This document shows, in pieces, positions 1 to 12,231 of a stretch of DNA of 64,000 nucleotides (the stretch's first letter is position 1; every line of letters starts with the position of its first letter). Both the position numbers and the translations under genes were made by a program. The notes under the pieces are model-generated. The model did not search any database, had not been told where the DNA came from, and saw only the letters and a list, made by a program, of their open reading frames with translations. The DNA comes from Ligustrum vulgare (lineage: Eukaryota > Streptophyta > Magnoliopsida > Lamiales > Oleaceae). Location: assembly GCA_963555705.1 (NCBI GenBank), contig OY743180.1, positions 40,704,129 to 40,768,128 on the forward strand. Direction: 5' to 3'.

Positions 1-1010
1 CGATCCTTCCTCAACTTCTTCCTTAAAGACAATGTCTCTAACCTTATTTCTCCCCCCAAACTCAACATCCTCAAAAAATGTTGCAGTTCCCGTTTCAAAA
101 TTTGACTTAAGTGTGGGATCATAAAATTATTAGCCCCTCGATCGCTCAGAATAACCAATAAAGCAGCTGCTAACTGTTTTGGAGTCCAATTTCTTTATGT
201 GGCCTATAAAGCCTAGCCTTAGCTGGACATCCCCAAATGTATAAATGCTTTGGACTAAGCTTTAAGCCTATTAAAAGCTCATAAAAGGTTTTAGCAGCAG
301 CTTTAGTTGGTAATATGTACGATCTTTCTTTAAATATCCAGATTTCTGACAAAAGAAACAACCCTTAATGTGTTTATGTGGTTTCTCTTGTTCTGAACCC
401 TTAACAACTTTATGTTCTTTATTTCTTTTATTGCCCTTATCTTTAGAGGTGTTTTCCAAGTGAACACTTTCAGTTCTGTCCTGCTTCAACTTTTCTTCCT
501 CTTGCACACAAAATAGAATGAGCTCATTTAGAGTTCATTTCTCCCTTTAACAGTTATAACTGACCTTAAATTGACTGAATTGTGCAAGAAGCTTGCACAC
601 TATCAAATGGGCTCATTGAGAGTTCATTTCTATTTTGACAGTTATAACTAACCTTAAATTAACTGTATTGTGCAGGAAGCGATATCAATACCAAATGCAC
701 GAGCAAGTTATTAGACAAGTCGAGTTTTAGTTCCTTAAGTTTTGAAGCAGTGTGAGACATCTACATGATGTACTCCCTTATTTTCCCATTGCCTTTATAC
801 TTTATTGAAATCAAGCTTTGCATAAGCGTGCTTGTTTCAGCCTTATCGTTTTTCACAAAACATTTCTTAATTTCGGCAAGGAATTCATTGGCATCATTTA
901 CCTCCTTAGATACTATGCCACTAAAGGCTTCCGGAATGCCGCACTTAATGATCATGTGACTCACGTAATTTAAGCAATCCCACTTCTCAAAGTTCCTCAT
1001 TTGATTAGAT
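1..1010 (-). pseudogene. Ty1/copia gag-integrase remnant
   Basis: Reading on minus from about 1010, the translation matches a plant copia Gag: the segment with EKWDCLNYVSHMIIK and the later KNDKAETSTLMQSLISIKYK (about 1000-760) is the retrotransposon gag domain. A lysine-rich stretch follows (about 507-330), ending in a zinc knuckle CFFCQKSGYLKKD in which Y replaces the usual His. Directly after it, in another frame (361-170), comes LLIGLKLSPKHLYIWGCPAKA, the conserved integrase C-terminal block, continuing to the window edge as a GYSERSRG-like motif. Protease and the integrase core that should lie between are missing, so the copy has an internal deletion as well as frameshifts. It runs off the left edge. 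Non-functional; family assignment is firm, lineage is not. Confidence 0.85.
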
Positions 1011-1330
1011 GAACTTTCATCCGTAAGAGGAGTAGGTTACTCAATCCTTAGTACACGGTCTAGATCGATGCAGCCAACAAAAAGTTAATGTTCTTGTTTT
1101 GATCCTTGAAGTTTGTTCCATAAATACAGGGATTAAATCTGAGCTTGTAGATATACTACTAGCAGAATTTGAAACTGAATAGAGGACACTTAAATAAAAT
1201 AGCTCACATAAGTACCTTATTATGCAAATCATACTTTCAAATAATGGTAGGGCCCATCACAAGATACCTAGCACAACATCAATATTTAGTCTTTGGACAG
1301 AAATATTGACTTGTAAGTGGTACTCTTGGT

Positions 1331-1731
1331 GTAGTGATCAAACACTGACAGTAAGACATGTCAACCAACAAACCTTTCTTTGGACCGATTTATTGATCAC
1401 ACGTAAAACCAAATAACCGTCACGTATTTATCACCACAAGTTCATGTGAAATTCGGGCCAAATATTGACCTTCCTTTGGGCCGATCAATATCCGCATGAG
1501 ATAACACACAAACACCTAATTTTCCCTTAGTGTAGTGATCAAACACTGGCAATAAGACATGTTAACCAATAAACCTTTCTTTGGACCGATTTATCGGTTA
1601 CACGTTAAACCAAATAATTGCCACGTGTTTATCACAATAGGTGCATGTGAAATTCGAGCCAAATATTGACCTTCCTTTGGGCCGATCAATATCCGCAATG
1701 AATGACACACACAAATACCTTCTAATATTCA
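1331..1731. repeat. 201-bp direct tandem duplication
   Basis: The block starting GTAGTGATCAAACACTG at about 1331 recurs at about 1532 with the same order of landmarks (CCTTTCTTTGGACCGATTTA, then CCTTCCTTTGGGCCGATCAA). The two units are roughly 90% alike by eye. No coding sense was found. It may be part of an LTR promoter region, but nothing decides this. Confidence 0.75.
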
Positions 1732-1919
1732 AAGTTAATTAATATCCACAAAAGAGGTTGCTTTGGCAACATGTTGCTTCAACTAACTTACTTTCGAATA
1801 TTATATTTCTCAAAAGATTCCGATGTACCAAGATTTGAAACTGAAATTCATTGATTTGCATCTATATTTGACTTTAGGATTTGAATTATAAAATTCAAAA
1901 CTTTAGAATAAAGCAATCC

Positions 1920-2560
1920 TTAAGTTACGAGAGTCTAATTGCAATATTCTTAAACTTTTGGTGGCCAATTATGTAAAATCTTAAGTTTGAAGGGCTTAAA
2001 TTACAATTTTCCCAAAACTTTATTGGCCAATTTAGAGAAATTCCAAGCATTATGTCCCAATTTGAAAGAAAATTAAACTTTAGAGGTCCAAAATAGGAAA
2101 TTCTCAATCTTTAAAGGTTGATTTTTGAAAATTTTCAAACTTTAGGAGCCAATTTAGCAAATTCCCAAACTTTAGGGACCAAATTAAAGAATTTCAGAAC
2201 TTTAGGTGCTGTATTAGAAAATTTTCAAACTTTAGGGACTGAAAATGAAAATTTTCAAACTATAAGGGACTAAAAATGAAAATCTTCAAACTTTAGGGAC
2301 CAAATTAGAAAATTTTCAAACATTAGGGACTGCATTAGAAAATTTTCAGACTTTAAGGGACCAAATTAGAAAATTTTCAAGCTTTAGGGACCAATTTTTA
2401 AAATTCTCAAACATTAGGGGCTGGATTAGAAAATTTTCAAACTTCAGGGGCTGAAATATAAAATCAGGAACTTTTATAACCCCAACTTTAATAATTTATA
2501 ACCTTAGGAGCTTAACAAGCAATTTCATAACTTTCAGGGATCAACTTTAGTTCCTTAATA
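1920..2560. repeat. Degenerate short-period repeat (ACTTTAGGGACC type)
   Basis: Over about 640 bases the phrase AAATTTTCAAACTTTAGGGA with variants of ACCAAATTAG recurs roughly every 25-35 bases in over a dozen diverged copies. It is non-coding. Similar phrases, written as 'gggactaaattgcaaa', occur inside the gypsy LTRs elsewhere in this window, so this tract may be LTR-derived. Confidence 0.65.
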
Positions 2561-2570
2561 AGATTAGGGG

Positions 2571-3376
2571 ACCTGAGTGTGCAATAAACCCAAAAATCCG
2601 AAATTTCATACGAGTCCTCGAAATCTTCAAATTTCCGGGATAAGTCCCTATCCTAAAACTCATTTTTCAGCAGTTAGGGTTTTGTGATTAACCCTAACCG
2701 CCGCCGATGCCCCTCCATATCCGGCGAGACGGCGTCATTCGGAGAACGTGGTGCCATCACCGGCGATTCCCACTGTGACGCAGCACCACTCGGTCTCCTC
2801 ACAAAAATTAGCAGCGGGGTCTTCGTCGTCCACAGCAGCCGCGTGAAGGCAGTCGGATTGAAGCCCGACCCATGTCACCGGCGCTAGTTATCAACGCCAT
2901 CCGACCCTTAATTGATCTCCATCCACCGGCCACATTCAATTCAAACATAACCGAACCAAACCAAAACCAAAAATTCAACATCCCAAACTCGATTTTCACA
3001 GATTCACACCTAATTTCGAAAAGCACGTATACACAGATTCTATATCTATATATCAAACACGGAAAAATCAGATTCAAAATAATACACAAAATTGAATCCA
3101 AGCATATACACATACATGTCCATAAACCTCAGAATTTTGCTTGTTTTCTCAACCAGAATTGTATGACTTTAACGCATATATGGGTGTGCATAAATACAGA
3201 ATTATATATACATACAGAGGCGTGTAATATGTCGGCTTAAGTTTAAAACCCAAATTTCTCAACAAAATGCAAATTTGATCAGATCAATAATATTTCCCAG
3301 AATCATATATAACTTTGAATTTTCAGTTCAAATCATACTATTAAACAGGAAGATCTGATAATTCAACACGATGTTG
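2571..3376 (-). other. Untranslated leader-like region, GC-rich at 2690-2960
   Basis: No protein family was recognised. A CpG-rich stretch (about 2690-2960) stands out from its AT-rich surroundings. The region lies immediately downstream, on the minus strand, of the primer-binding site at 3377-3388 and is probably the leader of the LTR element whose 5' LTR is 3391-3840. A frame of about 120 codons on plus (2872-3240) is low in complexity and has no supporting motif. Confidence 0.4.
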
Positions 3377-3388
3377 GCTCTGATACCA
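3377..3388 (-). promoter_or_regulatory. Primer-binding site, initiator tRNA-Met type
   Basis: On minus the sequence reads TGGTATCAGAGC, the standard plant LTR-retrotransposon primer site complementary to the 3' end of initiator tRNA-Met. It lies two bases inside the LTR edge at 3391, so the LTR is a 5' LTR of a minus-strand element. Confidence 0.85.
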
Positions 3389-3390
3389 CT

Positions 3391-3840
3391 TGTTAGAAAA
3401 TTTATTACAGATAATAATTTATCTATAATCTGAATAATCATCATGTTGGAATTATCAAGAATTAACTGAAGCGGAAGCGTACCTTAATCAAACGCGATTC
3501 ACGATGAACGATTCGGTTGGTTGGATCTCCTAAATCGATACGTAGTCCTTATTATCTCTCTGATGATGGGATGTCAGACAAGATGAACAGTACGTAGGAT
3601 TCAGGGACCATAACCGACTTTATATACTGAATTGCCAATTAACCTAATCCGGCCCATCATGAATTAGGTAATGGCCTGGTATCTACACATAAAAGCCCAT
3701 ACATTAATTAGATGCATTAAAGCCCAATATACCAAATCCTTATTAGATCACTTTAAATGGGCTTAACCAAAATCGATAGCCTTTTATTCAATACACAATA
3801 ATTCACATATGAGTCCACACGATTGATTAAAATCCTTACA
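3391..3840 (-). mobile_element. 5' LTR of a minus-strand retrotransposon (450 bp)
   Basis: The block starts TGTTAG and ends CTTACA in plus orientation, so its termini are TGT...ACA. It is directly adjoined by the tRNA-Met primer site. Its length suits copia elements. The minus-strand gag fragment at 1-1010 could be the body of the same element, separated by a long leader and secondary sequence, but this is not proven. No partner LTR was seen. Confidence 0.75.
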
Positions 3841-3865
3841 GAAGAAACAAAGAGATGGATCTTTT

Positions 3866-4800
3866 GTTCTTCTCTTACTTTAAGTTGATGATATACTTAT
3901 TGCAACTAGATGCATGAATGATTTAGATATTCTGAAATCTAAACTTAATATGGAGTTTGAGACGAAAGATCTTAGTTCAGGGAGGAAGACACTTGGGATG
4001 GAGATTGTGAGAGACAAGAAGCATGGTAGATTGACACTGTCACAAAGGTGGTCAGTCATTTTCACATGGATAGAGCTAAGCTAATCATTGCTCCTTTAGT
4101 TGCCCACTTCAAGATCTTTGGTTTATTGTCTTCAAGCATAGAGGAAGAGGTGGGGTAAATGTCACAGGTTTCTTATGCTAGTGCATTTGGAAGTCTCATG
4201 TACGTCATGGTTTGCACCTGCCCAAATATTGCTCAAGCAGTCGGTATTGTTAGAATATTTATGGAAAACCCAGGAAAAAGCAATGGCAACCAGTGAACTG
4301 GATATTAAGATATCTTCGGGATACCCTAGACAGAGGTTTGATTTATGAGATAAAATTAGTCTCAATCTTTTTGAGATACGTCGACTTAGATTATGTAGGT
4401 AATTTGGACAAAAGAAGATCCACTATTGGTCATTGTTTCACTTTAGGCCAGGGTCCAATATAATGGAGATCCATGTTGCAATCATTGGTTGATTAGTATT
4501 AGACATAGTAAAGGAAGCTAAATAGCTTCACGGGTTGGTTAATGATATGGGTGTTACTCAAAAAGATATTGCAATTCATTGTGATAGTTAGAGTTCCATC
4601 CATTTAGCAAAGAACTAGGTTCACCATGCCAGGACAAAGCATATTGATGACAGATTCCATTTTACCAAAGATGTTCTTGAATACAAGGCTCTAATTGTGA
4701 AGAAAGTAGGTACCAAGGAGAACACAACTGATATGTTAACCGATGTGGTGACATGGATCAAGTTAGATCACTGTCTCAACTTGATAGGTTTATTATAGTG
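3866..4800 (+). pseudogene. Ty1/copia reverse transcriptase-RNase H remnant
   Basis: In plus frames the translation gives a VDDILIATR motif (about 3886-3912, the YxDD active-site region of copia RT). It continues with LDILKSKLNMEFETKDL, LGMEIVRDKKHGRLTLSQ, a degraded CPNIAQAVGIV block, then DRGLIYE, DLDKRRSTIGHCFTLGQGP and finally HHARTKHID, the RNase H region. Several frameshifts and stops separate these blocks. The fingers of RT and everything upstream are absent, cut off at the LTR at 3391-3840, which lies in the opposite orientation. This is a dead fragment of an element different from the minus-strand copia at 1-1010, or else one rearranged by inversion. Confidence 0.88.
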
Positions 4801-5029
4801 TTGATAGCCCCATGGGAGCGGGGTCCTTTTATTGGGCCATACAACCAGCTTAGTCGGGGGACGACGATGAGCAAATGAGATTTTTTACTGGGTTTGTGGG
4901 ACAAGTTCAATATAGTATCAAGGTATTGTTCTCCAAAGTGAAGATTGTGAATTTTGGCTCAAATACAAGTGTAAAAGAAGCAGAAAACACAGGACCTTTT
5001 ATGATATATGGGCATATATATATGGTTGT
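4801..5029 (+). other. Probable 3' non-coding tail of the copia fragment
   Basis: This stretch follows the RNase H remnant and ends where the Athila-type LTR begins. It includes GGGAGCGGGGTCC and a purine-rich GTCGGGGGACG, but no clear LTR start was found. No gene seen. Confidence 0.35.
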
Positions 5030-6537
5030 TGATAAGTGTATTTTATACACTTATTTCTATCCTAAAAGTGTGATTTTATTTGTTTGTTTAAAAATATTTT
5101 CTATTTATTTTGTTAGTATTTGTTTATATTTTAGGAATAACTCCAAAGACGAGAAAATAATGGAGTTGAAGCCAAAATCAATCAATTGGATGATAAAAGT
5201 ATCAAAGTATGCAAATAAAGAGTTGATGAGGTAGACCGAGTTGCCAATTGGAAGAAAATTCGAAGAAAAAATCAAATTTGGAAGAAATCAGAAGTTTAGG
5301 GGCCAAATTGCAACAATCGAAATTTGAAGGACCTAATGTGCAATAAAATCATGAGGGCCAACTTAAAGTACTTCAAAAGATGAAATTTGCACTCTAGCCT
5401 GATAACCATGCGCCTGTTCAAAAATGGTCGGAATGGTTTTCCGGAAGCCTGCGCGATCGCATGGATTGTACCATGCGATAGCATAGTTATATTCTGGACC
5501 GCAGCTGGGTTTTTTGCACCATTTTCAGCGAATTTATCTTATTTTTGACCTAGGCTTTGGGAGAATCTATAAATACAAAGCATAAGGCACAAAATTAGGG
5601 ATTCCCACTCATCATAATTCATGCCAAAATGTTTTCCAATTGCTAGGGGATCCAAGCCACGCCAAAATCAAGATTGAAGATATAATTCCAAGAAGATGAA
5701 TGGGGTGATATCCATTTACTTTTCTTGCTATTTATTTTCTGTCATATATCTAGGCTAGGCTTTTAATTGTTAGAGTTGTGATGAAACGTTAATTTCTTGA
5801 TTAATTGTCACAAAGTCCGATATGGGATATAAATATACCCATATGCTTTATGTTATCCTAAAAAATGTTCATAATTGGTTAATGCTTTTCTACATGCTTG
5901 GATTGATCATAGAAATATAAGCTCATCTCTTGTAGAAAAAATGTGTTTATGCATCGCTCGAAAGGGGACATAAACAATTATAGGAACACAAATTTTCAAT
6001 TCTCCATAAATTGTTGTTAATTTTTTAAGTCAAACACATGGATGATAGGGTTAACGTGGATTCATGATTCTAATATATTTAATTCATCGTTTTTCACAAA
6101 TCAACTTTTCTCGTTCTTTTTAGTTAGTTTTTCTTTCAAAATTCTCAAACCACTCCTTTTCATAGTTCCAGTTAAGGTTTTGTAATCTAAAATACAATTT
6201 ACAAGAATCTCTGTAGGAACAATATTCGGACTTAAAATCCACTTTATTACTTGTGCGATTCGCACACTTGCGGTTTAGGGAATAGTTGTAACCATATATA
6301 AAGTGATATATTTGGCTATAATCATATACTAAAGTACTAAAGTAAACCACATTTTCTCATAAATGGGGATATATATTGTTGCATTGTTAGTATAAGTAGG
6401 CATTGATGGATTCAGAAGCTGACGTTGTTAATTTTGTATCTTTAGTGTAAGGGGTTTTGATCAACAGGGATTTACCATAACCAGCATAAAAAAGAAAAAT
6501 GTTGAAGGTCTTATTCCGCTCTTCAAATGCCTTGTTT

Positions 6538-6825
6538 ACTCGAGTAATTAAGTTTGAAGGGTTTTTTGAACCTGGTACCCTAAGTTCAACTGAGCTGGGA
6601 GCTGCCAACCTAAAGCTCGCTACATGGGTCAACTAGAAAGCAAGTACGGAGAGTGAACTTACACATAAGATGCTAAAGCGTCTTTAATTTTTCTGTTTAA
6701 ACCTTTATGACTCGAATAATTAAGTATGAGGGGTTCTCTAGACCTGGTACCCTAAGCTCAATTGAGTTGGGAGCTGCCAACTTAAAGCTCGTTATAGGGG
6801 TCATATAGAAAGCAAGTATGAAAAG
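6538..6825 (+). repeat. Tandem repeat pair in the element's 3' untranslated region (period 172)
   Basis: A unit of about 116 bases containing ACCTGGTACCCTAAG and GGGAGCTGCCAAC occurs at about 6538-6653 and again at 6710-6825. The same paired arrangement with period 171 is seen in the related minus-strand element at 33320-33600, so it is a conserved feature of the family and not a private duplication. Confidence 0.75.
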
Positions 6826-7403
6826 TTCTGCAGAAAGATGGTAAAAGAAAAGGACATTAAAAGAAAAAGTCGTCCAAATAAAAAAAATGAAATGAAAATG
6901 GTATAAGCTTTGTTAATTGAAATCCCTAAACTTTATTGATTATTCTTGATCTGTCGTGCACACTTATCAAATCCTAATTGCCTCGTGTGGAAAAATACAA
7001 TTTATACATGTTTAGAAACAACATCAATAGGAAAGGCCTCAGGATATGAGAGAAAAGCAGTAAGGTTGTGATCATCCATGAGAATGTAAGGAAAATCAAA
7101 AGAAAATCGTTATTTCACCACATGGGATTCGGGCTTATCTCTGCATGACTAGTCAGACTGTGTCAAGTATTTTTTTACATGAGTTTGTATTCGATTTTTG
7201 GCTATTCACACACAGACAATGAAGTTGAGCATCGGATCAATGAAAATAATTTTTGTTTTCATATTTCTTTTCTAAAGTGAATTTTCAATTTGAATTGTTG
7301 AAGCGCATGGTAAATAAGTAAACAAAAACAAAAACATTATTTTATTTGCATTTTTATTTTTATAGTTTAATTTTATTTTGTTTGAGGACGAACAATAGTT
7401 CTA

Positions 7404-7415
7404 GTTTGGGGGTGT
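7404..7415 (+). promoter_or_regulatory. Polypurine tract before the 3' LTR
   Basis: A G-rich tract TAGTTTGGGGGTGT abuts the LTR start TGATAAG at 7416. The equivalent tract precedes the 3' LTR of the sister element at 32734-32749 (minus). This is the expected plus-strand primer for reverse transcription. Confidence 0.75.
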
Positions 7416-8935
7416 TGATAAGTGTATTTTATACACTTATTTTTATCATAAAAGTAGAATTTTATTTTTTTGTTCAAGAAAAATTGTTATTAATTTTGTT
7501 AGCATTTGTTTATATTTCAAGAATAACCCCAAAGACGAGAAAATAATGGAAGTGAAGCCAAAATCAATCAATTGGATGATAAAAGTGTCAAAGTATGCAA
7601 ATCAGGAGTTGATGAAGTAGATCAAGGTGCCAATTGGAAGAAAATTCCAAGAAAAAATCAAATTTGGAAGAAATCAGAAGTTTAGGGGTCAAATTGCAAC
7701 AATCGAAAGTTAAAGGACCTGATGTACAATAAAATCATGAGGACCAACTTAAAGCACTTCAAAAGATGAAATTTGTACTCTAGCTGGATAACCATGCGAT
7801 CTCATGACCCGTTAAAAAATGGTTAGAATAGTTTTCCGGAAGCCTACGCAATCACATGGATTTGTACCATACGATAGCATGGTTATATTCTGGGCTGCAT
7901 GGGCTTCTTGCGCGATTTTCAATGGCTTTCTCTTATTTTTGACCTAGGCTTTGGGAGAATTTATAAATACATGGCATAAGACACGAAATTAGGGGTTTTC
8001 AATCATCATAATTCATGTCAAAACACTATCCAATTACTAGGGGATCCAAGCCACGCAAAAATCAAGATTGAAGATATAATTCCAAGAATTTGAACGGGGT
8101 GATATCCATTTACTTTTCTTGCTATTTATTTTCTATCATGTATCTAAGCTAGACTTTTAATTGTTAGAATTGTGATGAAACGTTAATTTCTTGATTCCAT
8201 GTTTTGATTTAACATTTACATTATGCAATTGATGGAGTTGATGCAATTAATTATGTTTTATTTTAATCTATGACTGTGGACGCATAATTGTTGATGTTTG
8301 TGATAATTTTCTATGTTCGAAAGGTAGGAAATTATTAGACCTTGATTAATGCCAAAAAGTCCGATAAGGGATCGAAATATACCCGTATGCTTTGTATTAT
8401 CCTAAAAAATGTTCATAATTGGTTAATGTTTTTCTACATGTTTGGATTGGTTATAGAAATATAGGCTCATCTCTTGTAGAAAAAAGTGTTTATGCATCTC
8501 TTGAAAGAGAACATAAACAACTATAGAAACACGGATTTTCAATTCTCCATAAATTGTTGTTAATTGTTTAAATCAAACACGTGGATAATAGGGCTAACAT
8601 GGATTCATGATTCTACTATATTTAATTCATCGTTTTTCACAAATCAACTTTTTCTCGTTCTTTTTAGTTAGTTTTTCATTCAAGATTCTAAAACCAAAGC
8701 TTTTCATAGTTCCGGTTAAGGTTTTGTAGTCTAAAATACAATTTACAACAATCTCTATGGGAACGATATTCGGACTTAAAATTTACTTTATTACTTGTGC
8801 GATCAGTACATTTGTGGTTTAGCGAACAGTTGTAACCATATTTAAAGTGATATATCTGGTTATAATTATATAAAGTACTAAAGTAAACCACCTTTTTTGA
8901 TATATGGGGATATATATCGTTATATCCATATACAT

Positions 8936-9957
8936 ATATGAAGTGAGATTTTCTTATATAAGAGAATATAAGGTGATATAAACATATATATATATATATA
9001 TAAAGTGACATAAATGGTTTTTCCAAGTTAGGTTAGACTAGACTTCTCTATATCGTTTAATTATATTACTTGGGTGATAAAACTCTATATATAGATCATT
9101 GTGAACACATCAAAAGTAAGTTCAATAAATTACTTTTCATGAGAGAAAATAGAGAGATCAAATTGTGGATTTTCTATATTTTTTAGTGAGAGAATTTATT
9201 GATTGAGAGGGTTAGAACTTCATTGTTGGAGCTTTGTAGTTTTTCGTGATTCCTTGATTAATAATATTTGTTCGTTGTTTGTCTCAATAATTTCTTCTAT
9301 ATCTTTTTCTATTGTTTGGATCCTATATTCACATATTGCTTTGTCAACAAGATTCATCATCGAGATTGGGCATGTAGTTTTGGAGATCTTGAATTGTCCA
9401 GAATTATAACAAAACCTAGGGTTCGACTAAAACGTATTAGAGAGAATGGAACATAATGGTTTTCTTTTCTGCGCATCAAATCGAGAAAGGAAAGGAAAAA
9501 ATAGAAGTAATCTTCTTATTTACATATCAAAGTGACGAAATGATCGATAAAATTAACAAAAAAACAAGAGAATAGAGGAGAAGCCGCTAGAAGATAGGAC
9601 ATTTCATCTAGTTTTGACTTACTTTTTACGATACAAAGATCCGACATGTGGCTTATAACTTTAGCCTCTTTTATTTTGGTAGGATTAGGATATCATAGAC
9701 TTTTCCTTTCTTTCTTTCAATTTTTTTAAATATATGTCTAATTAATAGTAGATAGCAAGTCCTTGGAATTTTTGTTAACTCACTTGTTATCTTCAATCCG
9801 TGGGTCCTCTTACAAGAAGGGACTATTATTCTCTTATTGTAAAAACCCATTTGAGTTCCTGAATATCCTTGCTCACCCAATGGAAGGTATTTCAACATTT
9901 CTTTTTCCAATTTACAGCCCTTTTTACCTTTTTGCCGAGTTGGGCAATACCTATAAC
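8936..9957. other. AT-rich intergenic DNA, no gene recognised
   Basis: Contains a short (AT)n run near 8980-9000 and a stretch (9060-9460) with a TATATATA box and a leader-like tail that resembles a worn LTR. No domain, TIR or duplication could be supported. Reading frames of up to 79 codons have no family motif. Confidence 0.4.
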
Positions 9958-10039
9958 CAGTGCTCTAAAAAGTGTAAAGGGCGAGCTTCATGCCTAAGTG
10001 CACCTAGACGTATTCCTAAGTGCACTTTTTAGAACAGTG
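9958..10039. repeat. Short foldback element (82 bp)
   Basis: The left arm CAGTGCTCTAAAAAGTGT (9958-9975) is the near-perfect inverse of the right arm at 10020-10039 (GTGCACTTTTTAGAACAGTG). The middle holds TGCCTAAGTGCACCTAGACG. Foldbacks with CAGTGTTTTAAAAAG-type arms are common in plant genomes. Probably a tiny non-autonomous repeat. Confidence 0.6.
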
Positions 10040-10629
10040 CCTACAATAATCTTTGTCCTTTAATTGACAAATAATGAAATATTAGTTTTGTGGTAATTAT
10101 ATTGGAGCTGCTATTGACATGAAATTATTTTTAGAGATTTGCACTCATTGACAAAAATTGGATTCCCTTTGTTTCATGCTATGATCATTGAACTAATATA
10201 TGAGTACAAACATCTGTACTCAATGATGTTTCATTACTTTAGTTGAATAGATGAGAGAGAAGTCTACGTAGATTTCTCTGCTACAGTGAGTGATCTGTAA
10301 ATACAGAAATCTGTACTTACAGTAAAACTGATTATCATTTCACTCGGCATTCACTAAAACGGGCTAATTTGGATTTAGGTTTATTTAGTTTAGTTCATTA
10401 ATTATTTTCTTACATGAAAACCTGGGTTGAGCTCATAATCTCCTGCAGAGGAAGAGTGGTAAGACATCAAATAATATCATCTAAATTGCACTGACACGGA
10501 CACAGCACGATACCCCGACATGTGATTTTTCATAAAGATAGGACACAAAACGTTTGGGGACACACAAATTATTTTTTAATTATATTTTAATCTAATAAAC
10601 AACCAACACATTGTAATTTAATTACATAT
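10040..10629. other. Intergenic DNA, no gene recognised
   Basis: AT-rich non-coding sequence between the foldback and the 5'-truncated LINE. A stretch near 10490-10560 (GACACGGACACAGCACGA) looks like a worn repeat but has no partner here. The LINE endonuclease domain expected upstream was not found, so the LINE is 5' truncated. Confidence 0.4.
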
Positions 10630-12231
10630 ACTGAACTCGAACTTGAAAATCTTTATGAAAGTGAGGAAATCTACTGGTCTTAACGAGCTAGGGATGACTA
10701 GCTTGCACTTGGAGATAGAAACATAGCTTTTGTCCATCAAAGAGCACAACTTCGTGAGAAAAAAATGAAATTCATGGGTAACAAACAGTAATGGTGCATG
10801 GAAATATGAGCTAAGAGACATTGCTAAAATTATAAACAATCACTTCAACGTGCTCTTTTGATCATCACACCTGATTTGAGCTCTTTCTCGAGGATTCTCT
10901 GTGATTGGGGAACAACACTTTTAGTTGGAATCAAACTAATGGTCGTACCTTTTGAGGCAGATGAAGTTAAGGCAACTTTTTTTGCATGTGGCCTTTCAAA
11001 GCCTAGAGACATGATGATTTCCACTCGGCAATTAGAAATTGGGATTTTGTTAGACCAGAGGTAACTGCCTTATGTTTGAACTTCCTAAATGGATGTGAAT
11101 CTATCGAGTCAATTAATGGTACCAATATTGTTCTAATCTCAAAATCAAAATGCCCCCCGAAATGTGTCTGAATTCTGTCCTATTAGCCTATGCAATGTTG
11201 TTTATAAAATTATCTCAAAGACTTTAGCTAACAGATTAAAGAAGTTCTTTTCTGATATTATTTCTCTTTTCCAGAGCGCTTTTGTACCAGAGCGTCTTAT
11301 TACTGATAATATCATTAAGATTTTCGAACTTATGTATTCACTTAAGCGACAGACCAACAGGAGACTTGACTACATGACTATGAAACTGGACATGAGCATA
11401 GCTTACGATAGAGTTGAATGGGATTTCTTGCTCTTGGTAATGGCTAAAATGGGCTTCTCTAAGCGGTGGAAGAATCTCATTAGGGGATGTATCTCAACCA
11501 TGCCCCTTTCTTTCCTCATTAAATGCAGTCAACATGGCAATATCAAACTATCGAGGAGACTCAGACAAGGATGCCTTCATTCTGCATACCTCTTTCTTCT
11601 ATGTGCGAAGGGTTTCTCTACACTACTACTATGAGCTGAACACGAAACAAAAATTCGAGGTTTCAAATGCTCGAGACATGGTCCAAAAATTAGTCACATT
11701 TTCATTGCGAATGATAGTTTAATCTTTTTTCGAGCAACTAAATAGGACTACAAAATCACCAGGGACATTATTGATTTATATAAAAAATCCTCGGGCCAAG
11801 TTGTCAATATTCAGAAATTACTTTTAGCCTAAACACTTCAGGAGGAACACAACAAAGTATTCTTGATCTTTTCGGATTGGAGAGAATTCAATTGTACAAC
11901 AAATATCTTAGGCTCCCGTTCTGTATTGGAAGAATAAAGAAACAAATCTTTGGAGGGATACAAGAAAAGTATGGCAGAAATTGCATTTGTGGCGTTGATT
12001 TTTTTTTTTTAATTGGGGGGAAAAAGATATTGATCAAGGCTATTCTGCAAGCTATTCCTACCTTCACGATAAGTGTCTTTAGGATACCTATTAGCCTTTG
12101 TGAAGAAACTACACGCTTGGCTTCTTTCTTTTGGTGGGGGTAAACAAAATGGCAAGGATAAAAAGCACTAGATTGCATGGAGTAAGATGTGTTCTTCTAA
12201 AGAGAAGGGTGGGTGGATTTCAGAGAGATGA
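10630..12231 (+). pseudogene. L1-type LINE reverse transcriptase, 5' part
   Basis: The translation begins with an LYESEEIYWS...LALGDRNIAFVHQRA block (about 10645-10750), the conserved linker before plant LINE RT. The RT core follows: EFCPISLCNVVYKIISKTLA, FQSAFVPERLITDN, LKLDMSIAYDRVEWDF-like (about 11170-11420) and RRLRQGCLHSAYLF (RQGC block). In shifted frames come a FxxNDSLIFFRATK block (the FADD active-site region, here degraded), an LGGKKILIKAILQAIPT block and an FFWWG motif near 12130. Frameshifts and stops are numerous. The LINE stops at 12231 where a Tekay-type LTR begins, and its continuation is at 16486-17880. The endonuclease domain is missing. Confidence 0.9.

Larger units (their letters stand above)
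5030..8935 (+). mobile_element. Internally deleted Athila-type LTR retrotransposon
   Basis: Two direct repeats, 5030-6383 and 7416-8935, both start TGATAAGTGTATTTTATACA and remain alignable to a shared GGGGATATATAT near their ends, so they are 5' and 3' LTRs on plus. The 5' copy lacks about 145 bases present in the 3' copy (about 8196-8340). Between them only about 1 kb of internal DNA remains. There is no primer site, gag or pol, but there is the family's 3' untranslated repeat pair (6538-6825) and a polypurine tract (7404-7415, TAGTTTGGGGGT). The LTR start and the 3' untranslated repeats match the larger minus-strand element at 22409-39870, which places this copy in the same Athila-like clade. 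Confidence 0.8.

Noticed and set aside
2808..3240. Frames of 101 and 122 codons on opposite strands
   Set aside because: No domain, low complexity, and located in the leader of an LTR element.
3391..4800. LTR at 3391-3840 as the LTR of the adjacent copia RT fragment
   Set aside because: The primer site shows the LTR belongs to a minus-strand element, while the RT fragment is on plus; they are adjacent but opposite.
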